From contig ML664174.1 of NCBI GenBank assembly GCA_007570785.1, positions 2,549,504 through 2,613,503 of the forward strand: 64,000 nucleotides of DNA, read 5' to 3'. Shown piece by piece: positions 44,960-56,730 of the stretch. The notes below the pieces were generated by a model. That model saw only the letters and a program-made list of their open reading frames with translations, was not told the origin of the DNA and made no database searches. Every line of letters starts with the position of its first letter. The stretch's first letter is position 1. A program made the position numbers and the translations under genes. Source of the DNA: Antilocapra americana (lineage: Eukaryota > Chordata > Mammalia > Artiodactyla > Antilocapridae).

Positions 44960-45150
44960 AGCCAATAGGCTCAATTAGAAGCAGTCATCAGAGACCCCCA
45001 TTTGCATTTAGTTCCATTAATGCCACAAATGTGAGGGCTTTCAAAGTGTCAGCACCACCCAGAGGTATTACAGAGTTATTTTGGTCTGTAGCCAATGGAG
45101 GGATCAAATTTAGTTCTCGAGTCAAATCTGATTTAATATGCTTATTATGA
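44960..45150. promoter_or_regulatory. Unique block, candidate conserved noncoding element
   Basis: Motif-dense: 'gccaataggctcaattagaa', 'ccccatttgcatttagttcc', 'attaatgccacaaatgtgag', 'gagttattttggtctgtagc'. No repeat signature, with a CCAAT-like and an octamer-like word present. Confidence 0.28.
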
Positions 45151-45189
45151 AGAAAACATATTGGGTGGGGAAAAAAGAAAAGATAAGAT

Positions 45190-45550
45190 GAAAAAAAAAT
45201 CACCCATATTCCACCACTGAGATAATTAGCGTAATATTTTCTTAAATATTTCTACTTTTATGTATATTGTTAAATAATCATACTCATTTTTACGCATAAA
45301 TTTGTTTCCTTTACTTCATTTCCAATATCATTTCAAAGTTGTCCCTAAAGTCATTTTGATTCTTTATATAATGTTTCTCATGTTTACAAAAATAATGGAT
45401 GGCTATAGAAAATGTGGGAAAATGGAAAAGTTTAAAGAAGAGGCAAAATAATAATATCATAAAACTTTTACCCAGACTTAGCTACTATATTTCCTTCAAA
45501 TATTTTCTCTATGAATTTATTTATATGTACCGATAATACTGGCAGTTTTT
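45190..45550 (-). mobile_element. Ancient L1-like AT-rich remnants, antisense
   Basis: 'cacccatattccaccactga', 'gagataattagcgtaatatt' and 'aaaatgtgggaaaatggaaa' resemble an old L1ME-type region in two pieces. Strongly diverged. Confidence 0.35.
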
Positions 45551-45557
45551 GCTATGT

Positions 45558-45767
45558 GTTGTTGGTTTTCAGTTGCTAAGTTGTGTCTGACTCTTGACTC
45601 CATGGGCTGTAGCCTGCCGGGCTCCTTTGCCCACGGGATTTTTTAGACAAGAATACTGGTGTGGGTTGCCATCTCCTTCTCCAGAAGATCTTCCTGACCC
45701 AGAGACCGAACCTGCGTTTCCTGCATTGCAGGCCTATTCTTTACCACTGAGCCACCAGGGAAGCCTA
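45558..45767 (-). mobile_element. Bov-tA SINE, antisense, full length
   Basis: Runs from the complement of the tail ('cagttgctaagttgtgtctg') to the complement of the head ('ccaccagggaagcc'). TGCTATGT at 45550-45557 recurs at 45768-45775 as a short target-site duplication. Confidence 0.93.
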
Positions 45768-46194
45768 TGCTATGTTTAGTTTATTTAAATACTTCTTTTT
45801 TAATTTCAGTCAACAAATATGTTCGCATGGTTAAATAAAAATGGCCAGTTATAGAATTGCTTAGGAGGAAAAATCTGTCCCCAGTTCTGATCCTCAGAGG
45901 CAGCTGACTTTAGTCCTTCTGGTATTTTCTTCTGGTGGTTATGTCAGTGCATATCTCCAGTTGACAAGGGTCTACCGCTATTTCCTGCTTATCAGTGTTA
46001 GACTTTATCTGCTAGACTTCCTGCTCTCACTGTGTGGCTTCTCTGGCCTCGTCTCCTCCATGGTGGGAATTCCTTTGTTAGTTACTTTTTGCTGTAAGCA
46101 TCAGACTTACATCTTTGAAATCTTGTTTTATTAACTGTATACAGTTATTTTGACCCTTCATTTTCTACAGAGAGGATATTAACACCCCTTCCCC

Positions 46195-46197
<3 letters not shown>

Positions 46198-46244
<47 letters not shown>

Positions 46245-46254
46245 NNNNNNNNNN

Positions 46255-46301
<47 letters not shown>
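46198..46301. repeat. (CA)n microsatellite containing an assembly gap
   Basis: Uninterrupted CA units on both sides of 10 N at 46245-46254, about 47 bases each side. The true array length is unknown. Confidence 0.99.
46245..46254. other. Assembly gap (10 N)
   Basis: Ten N lie inside the CA repeat. This probably marks a placeholder or collapsed repeat rather than a measured distance. Confidence 1.
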
Positions 46302-46303
<2 letters not shown>

Positions 46304-46389
46304 GTTTTTAGCTCTCCTCTCTATATTCCATAGATTAACTTCTGTCTACAGTATTCTGGCTTTTTCCATGTCACTATGTACATGGTGGT

Positions 46390-46616
46390 GTTCAGTTGGT
46401 AAAGAATCCACCTGCAATGCAGGGGACCTCCTACAATGCTGAAGATGTGGGTTTGATCTCTGGGTCAGGAAGATCTGCTGGAGAAGGAAATGGCAACCCA
46501 CTCCAGTATTCTTGACTGGGAAATCCCGTGGACAGAGGAGCCTGGCGGGCTACAAGTCCATGGGGTGGCAAGAGTTAGACACAACTCGGCAACGAAACCA
46601 CCCATACCACCCATGC
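46390..46616 (+). mobile_element. Bov-tA SINE with 10-bp target-site duplication
   Basis: ACATGGTGGT at 46380-46389 and 46617-46626 brackets the SINE. An extra segment ('cctcctacaatgctgaagat') near 46428 looks like a small internal duplication of the 'caatgcaggagac' region. Confidence 0.94.
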
Positions 46617-47189
46617 ACATGGTGGTCCACGACAATGACATTTTCCATCTTTCCTATAAATTCATCTGGAAAAGGAGAGCTCAGTAAACAGTGTGTATGT
46701 CAGTGCTGTGTCACTGGAGTTCCCTGCAGAGCTATGCAGTGCTCCTGGGGTACATTTGCTGCTTGAACTGCTCTCTGTTTGCTTAGGTTTTTGTTGTCTA
46801 TTTTATCTGTCTTTACCGAATTCCCTATTTCATCCCAACTTTTCCATCCAACCGGTATCCACAGTTTGTTGTCTTGGAGGTGTGTTGTTTGTTGTTCTGT
46901 AGGCTCTTTCTCCTCCAGGGTCTTCTGTCCTGTGCCCATCTAGACTGACCACCCCTGAGCCTGCTGCATGGCCCCAGCTGAGAGCCTCAAACTCTTTTCT
47001 TGGTGTGCTTCCTCTTTTACACGGATTACCTGCTTTCCTTTTTTTAAGTTTCTGTTTGATTGCAATACATTAAGTAACTTCCAAAAACTTGGTGTGAAGG
47101 CCAGTACGTTGTTTGAGTCCTTGGCTTTTCTACCATAACACTAGATTGATTATTGCACAGAATTCTAGGTTCAGGGTAATTTACATATT

Positions 47190-48630
47190 GTATGTAAACT
47201 TTGGTGTCTGGCTTTGTTTTCTTGGTGTCGTGTTTATGAGATTCTTGCAGGTTGTTGTACATATCAATACTGTGTTATTTTTATGGCTAAGTAATATTCC
47301 ATTATGGGGCTTCCCTCATAGTTCAGTCAGTGAAGACTCTGCCTGCAATGCAGGAGAACTGGTTCCATTCCTTGGTTGGGAAGATTCCCCTGGAGAAGGA
47401 ACTGGCAAAGGAATCTCCAGTATTCTTGCCTGGAGAATCCCATGGAGAGAGGAACCTGGCAGGCCACAATCCATGGTATCTCAGGAGTCAGACACGACTT
47501 AGTGACGAAACGATAATTCTGTTATAAGTAAATGCCATAATTTGTTCATCCATTCATCTATTGGTGAACATTTGGGTTGTTGTCAGCTTTGATGAAGTGG
47601 TAATGAGTGTTCATAGTCAAGTATTTTTTTGTGGACATATACTTTTATTTCTCTTGGTTAAATACTGAGGAGTGGACTTGCTAGGTTTTGTGTTAAGAGC
47701 ATGCTTAACTTTATGAGAATCTGCCAAACTGCTCTCCAAAGCTGGAATATGTTTAATTCCTATCATTCACAAATGAGGTTTCCAGTTGCTCCATGTCTTT
47801 GCAAGATACTTGGTATTATGCATCTTTTCAACGTTAGACTTCTGGTAGGTGTGTAGTGGTATCTCACTGTTTTAATTTACATTTCTCTGATGATTACTGA
47901 TGTTGAGCATCTTTTCATGTGCTTATTGGCCATTTGCATAACTTCCTTTGTGAAGTGTCATCAAATCTTATGCCCACTTTTTAACTGGGTTATTGTCTTA
48001 TTTAGTTCTAATTTTTTTTTTTTTGTGGTCAAGTCTTTTGTGAGATAGTCCCATGTGTTTTTGAACCTTATGTTTCCCAACTTAATATTATATTGTAAGC
48101 AATTCTTCATGCAACTACTTTGTTTGAAAACATATTTATTATTTGTTAATATTCTGCCATACAAATGTGTCATTATTTATTAAATCATTCTCTTTTTATC
48201 GGACATTTCTGTTTCAACTGTTATTTTGTGATTATTCTAATATGTATCCTTTTATAGAAAGCTAGTTTCTCCTTAGGATAGATTCCTAGAAGCAGAGTAA
48301 CAAGTTCAAAAGTTAGTGCATATTAAGAGTTTGTGCATTTTAATGACTAAAAGTTATCTACTGCCAAATTTCTTCCCAAAAGTTTGAACCAATTTAAAGT
48401 GCCACCAGTGGCAGGTGAAAATCACACTTTATGCCACTGCTGCCAGCTTTGAATATCCTTACTTGAAAACAATTGTTTTTTTATATTTTTTTTTTTACTA
48501 ACTTAATAGATAGTAATGGTGGCTGATTTTAAGCTGCACTTCTTAAATTTTTAGTGTGATTGGATACCTTTCCTAGTGTTTGGTAGTCATTTGTTTTTCC
48601 TCTTCTGTGAATTGTTCATTCATCTCTTTT
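47190..48630 (-). mobile_element. Ancient L1M/L1ME remnants, antisense, split by a Bov-tA
   Basis: 'ggctaagtaatattccatta', 'gttcatccattcatctattg', 'gctctccaaagctggaatat', 'gttgagcatcttttcatgtg' and 'ttaactgggttattgtctta' are reversed old L1 3' region. 48060-48630 ('taggatagattcctagaagc', 'aaccaatttaaagtgccacc') is a second, older piece. Confidence 0.65.
47306..47512 (+). mobile_element. Bov-tA SINE inserted in ancient L1
   Basis: Complete SINE from 'ggggcttccctcatagttca' to 'cagacacgacttagtgacga', placed inside the L1 word 'aatattccatta(t)g...tataagtaaatgcc'. Confidence 0.92.
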
Positions 48631-48639
48631 GTTTTTTTT

Positions 48640-49385
48640 TTAATTTTTATTTTTATTATTATTATTTTTTTATTATTTTTTAAAATTTTCTTAACATTAT
48701 CGTGTTGGTTTTGCCATACATTGACATGAATCTGCCATGGGTATACATGTGTTCCACTTCCAGAACCTCCCTCCCTCCTCCCTCCCGATTTCCTCTCTCT
48801 GGGTCATCCCGGTGCACCAGCCCTGAGCATCAAACCTGGGTTGGTGATTGATTTCACATATGATGATTAACATGTTTCAGTGCCATTCTCCCATATCATC
48901 CCACCCTTGCCCTCTCCCATAGAGTCCAAAAAACTGTTCTATATATCTGTGTTTCTTTTGCTGTCTCGCATACAGGGTTCTTGTTACTATCTTTCTAAAT
49001 TCCATATATATGTGTTAGTATACTGTATTTTTGTTTTTCCTTATGGCTTACTTCCCTCTGTATAATAGGCTCCAGTTTCGTCCACCTCAGTAGAACTGAT
49101 TCAAATGAATTCTTTTTAATGGCTGAGTAATATTCCATTGTGTATATGTACCACAGCTTTCTTATTCATTCGTCAGTTGATGGACATCTAGGTTGCTTCT
49201 GTCCTGGCTATTGTAAACAATGCAGCAATGAACATTGGGGTACACATGGCTCTTTCAATTCTGGTTTCCTCGGTGTATATGCCCAGCAGTGGGATTGCTG
49301 GGTCATATGGCAGTTCTATTTGCAGTTTTTTAAGGAATCTCCACACTGTTTTCCATAGTGGCTGTACTAGTTTGTATTCCCACCT
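48640..49385 (-). mobile_element. Artiodactyl L1 3' end with ORF2 C-terminus, antisense
   Basis: On the minus strand 49385-49188 encodes the C-terminal ORF2 piece including [20 protein letters not shown] and [14 protein letters not shown], a well-known L1 signature. The 3' UTR follows down to an A-rich tail at about 48640. The copy is 5'-truncated at 49385, where unrelated sequence begins, so it has no reverse transcriptase. Confidence 0.93.
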
Positions 49386-50480
49386 CAAATGGGTTTGAGT
49401 CACGTTTCCCAACTCTGCAGAGATCTTGCAGCGGACGAGCATTCAGTGTTGGAGTCAGGGGAGGAGAGAAACATGCCAGCAGCTGACCAGAGAGTAGGGT
49501 GCTGGCTCCGTGGGGCACCCGGGACCAGGGGACCCTGCACACTGCTTCTTTCACACAGGCCAACCACTTTGTGAAAGCTTGCCTTTATTTCTGTAAATAG
49601 TAAGAGGGTAACATAGTCCCCAAAAGGAGGGACAAAAGCTTGCCTTCTGAGCGTTAAATCGTAACTTTTTGCCAAATGGAGCACAGCTGTGATATGCAAG
49701 GTCACCAGACAGGGTTAAAATGGCTCCCAGGCCAGCAAGTTTTGATAATAACCTTGAGAAAAGAATTGCCAGACCTGAATAATGTTTTCCTCCCTAGAGT
49801 TGGGGGGAGGGGTGCTGTTCTCAGTATCAAAATGGATGTCAAAATGCACCTGGGCCTGTGGGTAAAAAGGTCCCATGGGTTGTAATCCTCAGATTTCACT
49901 GGATCCTGCCTCAGACTGACCATGCAGGATGTCTTAAGCCCTGCGAAGGGCCCCCTGAATGTTTGGAGCCCAGGAGTGGCTCTCATGGAGGTGTGGGAGT
50001 CCCCAGGGATGGGTGCCATAAGCTCATGACTGACAGGTCTTTCTGGGAATCCCTAGGGCACCCCGCGTGTGCTTGCAGATGAGCGACTCCTTCACAACAT
50101 TTATGACAGCCCCTGGGGAACCCCGTATATCAGTTCACAAACAAATCTTCCCCAAGTATCTCTGGGAACTCCCAGGGGAAGTTCCCACAGTGTCTTGCAG
50201 ATAAGAGTGCCCCAATATTATGGCGGTCCCCAGGGGGCATCTCACCTCTGCCCCCTAGCAAGTTCCCCTGCCCAGGCATTCCTGGGAGTCCCCCTGGGAG
50301 AGTTGCTCCTGAGTTCACAAACAAGACCTCCCTCGCCAATGTGGCCGCAGTTCCTAATCTGGGCTCCTGAGCTCTAGCACCTCCCACTGGACCTCAGACA
50401 GGGCACTGCCATCCCTTGGTGGGGGATGACGCCCTCCTCTAGTGGAAAGCCTTTGGAGCCTTTGGGATGGCAGAGCTGCA
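49386..50480. other. Unassigned sequence with a minisatellite, possibly an old LTR
   Basis: It contains no gene that I recognise. Dense words such as 'ctttatttctgtaaatagta' (complement of a poly(A)-type signal) near 49580 and the internal tandem array at 49995-50345 recall retroviral LTR structure read antisense. I cannot match it to a named family. Confidence 0.3.
49995..50345. repeat. Diverged minisatellite, about 60-bp monomers in about 120-bp dimers
   Basis: Six related blocks begin with CCTGGGA/TCTGGGA/GGTCCCCAGGG-type words near 49996, 50042, 50112, 50161, 50228 and 50280. Higher-order period: 'tctgggaatccctaggg' at 50042 and 'tctgggaactcccagggg' at 50161 (119 bases apart), then 'cctgggagtccccctggg' at 50281 (120 further). 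'gcttgcagatgagcg' and 'tcttgcagataagag' recur at the same phase. 'gttcacaaacaaatct' and 'gttcacaaacaagacc' occur in B-type halves. Confidence 0.7.
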
Positions 50481-51449
50481 GAATAATTTGAAGCCAAGTG
50501 GGGTAGCATCCATTTTTCTCCTCTGTTGGAGGGTAGCCAAGCTGGGCTAGCTATGCCTCAACGGGTTATATGGTGTTTGTCGACAGTTCTTTCTATTTTT
50601 ACTGACAGTTCTGTTCTTCCTGGGATTCAGATAGGAGTACTGGTGGGCTGGGCCAGAGACACATCCAAAGGACAGAATTAGCCTTCTGATGACAGAGGTT
50701 TTCTCACTGGGCTAAGTTTATCCCATCACTGCCTCTCTCTCTCCACCCCCCCACCCAGGATGAATCCTTCCCAAGGAAGATCTGCAGGCTTGCTCATAAC
50801 TGTCTGTATTGTTCAGTTAAGGGGTTTATTGCAAGATGTGGTATCAGTTTTACTGAAGAGTAAGGAAACCACCCAGGAAAAACACCCAGTGACTGTTGGA
50901 GCACAAACCCATGCTGGGTCCACCTACACCCACTTCTTTTTTCTCTCTCTTGAGGTAGGGACCAGGCAGTAGAACTTCCACTACAGTTTTCCCCAAATAC
51001 CCAGCATCTCTGCCACCCGTTCTGACCTCCCAGCACATGGCTGCCGCCTCACATTACTCACTTCCATTTTCTGATTATCTGGTGGAAAGTAGGTCACGTG
51101 GGGTCTAGAAATGGATGTGGTTTTCAGTCTCGGCAGTGCAGGAAGCGCAAGGAGGGGTTTGGCATATGTGTGTTAGGTGACTCGCAGTAGGCCTCTCACA
51201 GACATAGACCCAGCTTCCCAGAAGCACATCGACACTGCTGACACTCTGTTTAGGTTAAAATCCATGCTCAGGGAGGTCTTCATAGCTGCATCCAGTCCTA
51301 ACACCTTCTGGGAGCTGTTGCCCTGGAATGATGATTCACTCTGTCCCTTACCTGAGGCTCTTGTGTCCCTATACTGTGTCCTTAAAGCGCCTTGTTTTGA
51401 TATTAAATAGATAACATTACTAATTTATTCTCTTATTCTCCTTGGTTGA

Positions 51450-52190
51450 CCACTTGATTCATTTATCAGGTATGTCCTAAGTGCCTATTATGTGCCATGT
51501 ACTGTGACACGGTTAGGGGATGGAATGAAGAACATGATACAGTCTTTGTTTTTAAGAATCTCACTGTGTCACAGGCAAGCAGCACAAGGCATCGAGTCAT
51601 TAGGAGAGAGCTGTGAATACTGGGGTAGAGGGAAGTCCAAGGGTGACTTGGGGGTCAGGGGCAGCTGTGGATGGATCATGATGGCTGTATCATTTCAGGA
51701 CAGAGTGAGCCCTGCAGTGAGTCCTACAAGTCAGAGAGGTGGAGACTGGAAAGGGCTTTCTGGCCAAAAGAGCCCCATGTCCAAAGGAACATTTAGGGAA
51801 CTCTGAGTCATGAAGAAAGACTGAAGATAGAGTCCAGGGGTGGGGGTGTGGAGAGAGGAGGACACAGGTGTCATCGGGGCCAGGTCATGAAGGATTTGCA
51901 ATTCTGTGATCTGAAATTCAGATTTAATCCTGTAGAGAACTCAGATTGTATTCTGAAGATAACTTCCAGAGAGTTTTACATTGTAGAGTAACGGGCTTAG
52001 ATTCGTCTTGGAAACATACGACAGCCATGTGGCAGCCGTGTGGAGTATAGATGAGAGAGGGTCGGGAGAGCAGGATAAAGACCTAACCTGGCTGAGAAAC
52101 TGAGTCTTGAACTAGTGGCAAGGGGGAAGGAGAGAAGAGGATGGGTGGGAGACAGGTATGGAAGGCAGAGCCCCTGGACACATCTCATCC
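51450..52190 (-). mobile_element. L2 LINE, antisense
   Basis: 'aagtgcctattatgtgccat', 'gggccaggtcatgaaggatt' and 'atttaatcctgtagagaact' match reversed L2 wording in order. Diverged and without coding potential. Confidence 0.6.
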
Positions 52191-52547
52191 TTCAGGGGTT
52201 GGTAAGAGTGAGGCAAAAAGAAGTAGGTGCTTTGATGTACCACCTGGAGTTCTAGGGCTGAAGGACTTATTCCTCTAACTGCTGGGAGAATTGCCCTCAG
52301 CTGAAAATAGTTACCTTGTCCAAGTTCACATCTCTTTCCTAGGTAGCTTGCATCTAACAACAATGTTAGGGTATAGAAGCAACATCTCAGACCCACGTTG
52401 AGACAACTCTGAGGGCCCCAGCATCAGAGTCCCCTTAGAGGTGGGCTCTGAAACCATGGTTGAGGCTTCACTGAAGTTCAACATCTTCTTTTCTCAATCC
52501 TGCTTTTCAACCTTCCCTTCCACAGGTGAGATCCCAAGATGTTGTGA

Positions 52548-52607
52548 TCTGGTACATCTCCTTATGGCATATCTGGTACATCTGGTACATCTCCTTATGC
52601 CAATCTT
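52548..52607. repeat. Small tandem duplication
   Basis: 'atctggtacatctccttatgg' is followed by 'catatctggtacatctggta' and again 'catctccttatgcc', a local duplication of about 35 bases with an inner 10-base repeat. Confidence 0.8.
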
Positions 52608-52999
52608 GATCTAAGAGGCTGCTTCATGGAACATGCAAACCTGTAGTAGATGATGTCTTGCTCCCTGGTTGTGAGCAGAGTGGAATTCAGGAAGAGGAGG
52701 TAATCTGAAGGGGGTAGGAGGGAGTTTAAACTTGGAAAAGTTGAGCTTGAACTTCCTGAGACTTTCAGGAAGTTGGGACTACATCTCAAAAGAAACGTGT
52801 ACATTGCAAGTATAGATTTGGGAATCAGTAGTGTTCTGAGATTAGTTATAGTCTTGAATTGACACCTTTCCCAAAAGCGGGCATATACCAAATTTCCTGG
52901 AAATGGAAGTGCCATGATCTTTGGGTCTCTTCCTATTTGGCTTCATATCTGGCTTCTGACTGCATCCTGAATTCTGGATCCATCGAGTTATTCTGGTTG

Positions 53000-53740
53000 T
53001 CAGCCCTGCTCCCTTAGATTCTGACCCTGGGCTTAGTTAAACCCCATCCTTCAGACCTCAGCTCCAGTCTCTCCTATACTTACCACTTCACTGTAGCCTT
53101 GACCTAATGCCCCCAAGACCTGGCTTTTCTCCCTGTCTCCATGATCCAATACTACTCCTGGTGTGACTTCCTCTTAGAATTCTGAGTATCTCAATGGTAA
53201 ATATTGTTGAGCTGGTCACTATCAATCCCTGCCTTCTCCAGACTCTCTTGGCTAAACGTGGTGATGCTTTCACTCCATGTCTGTATCATTTTCTGGACCT
53301 TCCCACTGTCAAACAGAATTTTACTCTGTAGCCCCATGCATTGTCGGGATACTGCTATTCCAACTATGTTTGGGCATCAACCTGTCTCACCCTGAGCCTT
53401 TGCACTGGCTATTCCTCTGAAGCTTGTGTGCCTAATTTGTTACTCTTTGTCGTTCAGATTAAAGTTTCAAATGTCGGCTTTTCAGAGAGGACCCCCTTAG
53501 TCACCCAGTCTAAAGTAGCTACCAGTTATGCTCTATCACATCGTCCTTATTACTTATTTGTTTGTAACACTTTCTCATTTGTTTGCCTTTCTATCTTCCC
53601 CTGACAGGCATGTAAGTCTCAAAGAGGATGACCTTCATGGTAATTGTTTACCAATCTCTTCCCAGACCCAGAATAGTGCCTTGCACATGGTAGGTGTTCA
53701 GTAAGTGCCTGCCACATATTGGAAGTTCAGTAAACATTGA
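53000..53740 (+). mobile_element. L2 LINE 3' half, sense
   Basis: Well-ordered L2: 'cctttgcactggctattcct', 'cagagaggacccccttagtc', 'atgctctatcacatcgtcct', 'ttgcacatggtaggtgttca' and 'gtaagtgcctgccacatatt'. Confidence 0.75.
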
Positions 53741-54716
53741 ACGATTGGCTCACTGAGTCTGTTTTTGGCAGTTGTGGATGCTGCCTAAATGGAATGTAAT
53801 TGATTGAACACCCCTAGAAATTGCATCAACTGGAATTAAATCTGAAGACTCTCACACTCTGTCTCCAAGTTTCTGGCAAAACCTGAAGTCTCTGAAGCAA
53901 AACCTGCCTGAAATATGACCACTGATGTTATGGGACTTCAGATGCCCCCCTCCATGCTTTGGCCACCAGTTCATTTCATCTCTTGGATGATGATTCTGTC
54001 TCATTTTGTTCTCTCCTGCACCACTAGCTTGATTGGTGGTGATTAGCAGAGGGTGGTCCATTCACGTGAAACACCTGCTTCCCACCTGTGTCCCCATGAG
54101 CAGTCAGCTTTGGATGCAGTGCAGGAAGCTGGTGGGTGTCCTTCATAGCTGAGTGGGCTTCCAGAATTTTCTCCAGGAGTCAGATCCAAACTGGCACCAT
54201 ATGGGTGACCATCTGTATGTCATTTTTGCCAGCATTGTATTGAAAACATCTGCCAGCTTATGAAAGAGACCTGGGGAGAACTGGGGGCACTAAGGCGGAT
54301 TGACAGAAAAACTGGCCCAAGAAAAAGGCTGAGCTAGACAGAGTAGTTTATACTTCTGTGAGTCGGAGTATAATTCAATTGCCCCCACTTGTTCTTGAAA
54401 CCAGAAAATACAGGCTCAGAAGACAATCTTCTTACTTCACTTCCATCAGACTACTTGGAATACAGTGACTGTGTCAAAGGTTATTTTACCCAACCCAGGG
54501 TTGAAATGCATATCCCAGTACATCAAGTATGATGTGATAAGGGGGCTATGTGTGATGGAGGCTATGGTTATGCTCCTAGTCCTGGCATCATGGGCAAGTT
54601 ATTCATCCAACACTAGTCAGGCTATACCTATGTGCTAATTACCAAAGCTTCTTCCTTGGTCAGTGATAAGACTCATGGAACTGAATCAGCACACTAGGCT
54701 GAATGGGACCAGGGGG

Positions 54717-54921
54717 CTTCCCTGATGGCTCGGTGGTAAAGAATCTGCCTGTGATGCTGGAGATGCAAGTTCAGTTCCTGGATCAGGAAGATCCCTTGGA
54801 GGAGGACGTGGCAACCCACTCCAGTATTCTTGCCTGAAAAATCCTGTGGACAGAGTTGCCTAGAGGGCCACAGTCCAAAGTGTTGCAAAGAGTTGGAGTG
54901 ACTGGGCGATTGAGCATACAC
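54717..54921 (+). mobile_element. Bov-tA SINE with target-site duplication
   Basis: Full SINE from 'cttccctgatggctcggtgg' to 'gggcgattgagcatacaca'. ACCAGGGGG at 54708-54716 recurs at 54922-54930; part of the G run may belong to the SINE head. Confidence 0.92.
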
Positions 54922-55039
54922 ACCAGGGGGAATCCATCCATCAACAGTGTAGGGGAAATTTTGAGTTTAAGCTGAAGGTACCCCATCTGAAAACATTTCT
55001 TAGTTCTGCACTTGTGGTTTGCATGTGTGATTCTCTCAT

Positions 55040-55250
55040 CTTTTAAAAAATATTTATTTGGCTGTGCCAGGTCTTAGTTGTGGGCTCTTGGGTCTTCATT
55101 GCCCCATGCAGGATATTTAAGAGCAGCATGTGAACACTTCGTTGTGGCATGTAGGACCTAGTTCCCTGACAGGGGATCAAACCTGGGCCCCCTGTACTGG
55201 GAGTGTGGAGTCTTAGTCACTGGACTATCAGTCCATTAGAATCGGGAAGT
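55040..55250 (-). mobile_element. CHR-type artiodactyl SINE, antisense
   Basis: 'tatttatttggctgtgccag', 'gtcttagttgtgggctcttg', 'ttccctgacaggggatcaaa' and 'agtcactggactatcagtcc' then 'gggaagtccccg' are the complement of the CHR SINE (tRNA-derived head at the right). Confidence 0.85.
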
Positions 55251-55384
55251 CCCCGATTCTCCCATCCCGATTCTCCCACCTTAATCTCCAACTATGCTCA
55301 TTCCAAGCGATTGGCCCTTTGGGGTCCCTAAATAATTTTTCAGCCTCTTCCATTATTTTATTTTATGAATTCCACCATTTGATG

Positions 55385-56115
55385 CTTTTGAAATGCTTCT
55401 TAAGTGCTGTGTGCGATAATAGCCATAAGGGATACAAAATTGACTACAAGAGTATCCTTGCCCTGAAGGAGCCAGAGACAGGCAGCGGAGAGAGGAGTAC
55501 CTGTCATCCCTGCAACAGGTGCTGAAAAGGGGGTCCTTACCCCAACCTTGGGAGGAAGAGGAATCAGAGGAGGCTTTGGAGTTGGGGGAAGGGACACCTG
55601 AGCCAAGCTCTGAAGGAAGAATAGGATTTGGTCGAGAAGGGAGGAGAAAGGAAAGCATTCTGGGCAGAGGCAGAGCCATGTGCACAGCCTGCTGGTGAGC
55701 AAAAGCAGACCTTCCGGGGCACCACGAACACTTTCAAGGCGGCCTCAGCACAGGCTCGTGGAGAGAGAAAGAGTCACATAAAGCATTTAGACAACGTCCT
55801 AAGGACAAGAGCTATGGAAGACTGATCAGCGGTATTGGAGGATCAGCCCTGAAACGTCTGGGAGATGATCATGGCTGCAGCTTGAAAAATGGCTTGGAGA
55901 GAGACGGAACTGCATGCCGAGGGCCCAGGGAGGCTGCATGGTAGGAGCCAGAGGCAACTGTAAGGCAAGCGGGGAGGAGGAGAGTGGTTGGGCAGAACTG
56001 ATACATGGATGGAATGTGTATCCGATTGGCTGTGGAGGAGGAGGACAGAGAGATTGAGACTCAACCTTACGATTGGGGACATGGATGGCTGGGGGTGCCA
56101 TGAGTGAAGACAAGG
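55385..56115 (-). mobile_element. L2 LINE, antisense
   Basis: 'gatacaaaattgactacaag', 'ccctgaaggagccagagaca', 'gacacctgagccaagctctg' and 'gcattctgggcagaggcaga' follow reversed L2 order. The many overlapping small reading frames here come from this repeat. Confidence 0.65.
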
Positions 56116-56569
56116 ACCCTCAAGGAGGAGCAGGTGGGGACACCCTGTCCTCTTTCTGTAGGCTCAGAAGAAGAGGCCCTGGGCTCCAGGGGACTTTGTC
56201 TAGAGGGGATGCTAAGGACCCCTTCTTCTCATCAGCATACTGTCCCCGGTAGGGAGGCTGCTGTTGAGTCCCTTTGGGAAGCCTTCAGGGGCCAGGCTGG
56301 CCAGACTGGGCACAGCACACTGCCCACAGATGAGACCACCTGCCTGTGAATGAGCCCCCTGGGCCTCTGGCCCCCTACTGGGCATATGAGAAGGGCCTCA
56401 TGGCCTGGACTGGCTCTCACGGGGCAGGTGGAAGAGACAGAGGACGGAGCTTTGGCTGGCAAGCCCTCATCCCTTCTGAAGTTCAGAGAAGCGCACAGTT
56501 CTTACCCTAGTTTAGCTGGGAACCCGACTTCTAGCTTCTTGGTTGTGTAGGAAGCTGAAGAACTACTTG

Positions 56570-56730
56570 AAAGAGATCGTATTTTAAGAGATTATATTAA
56601 TACCAACACAGACTCTGCTTTCTCTGGAAAGCAATTTCAGAGCCACTTCATTCTCCACCTGCATTTGGCTAATGGCCTGATTATAGCCACACTAATAACC
56701 TTCCAACACTCTCAGGAGCTGTGCGGGCTC
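56570..56730. promoter_or_regulatory. Unique AT-rich island, candidate conserved noncoding element
   Basis: 'cgtattttaagagattatat', 'tatattaataccaacacaga', 'gcatttggctaatggcctga' and 'ttatagccacactaataacc' in a block flanked by GC-rich DNA. No repeat signature. Confidence 0.28.
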
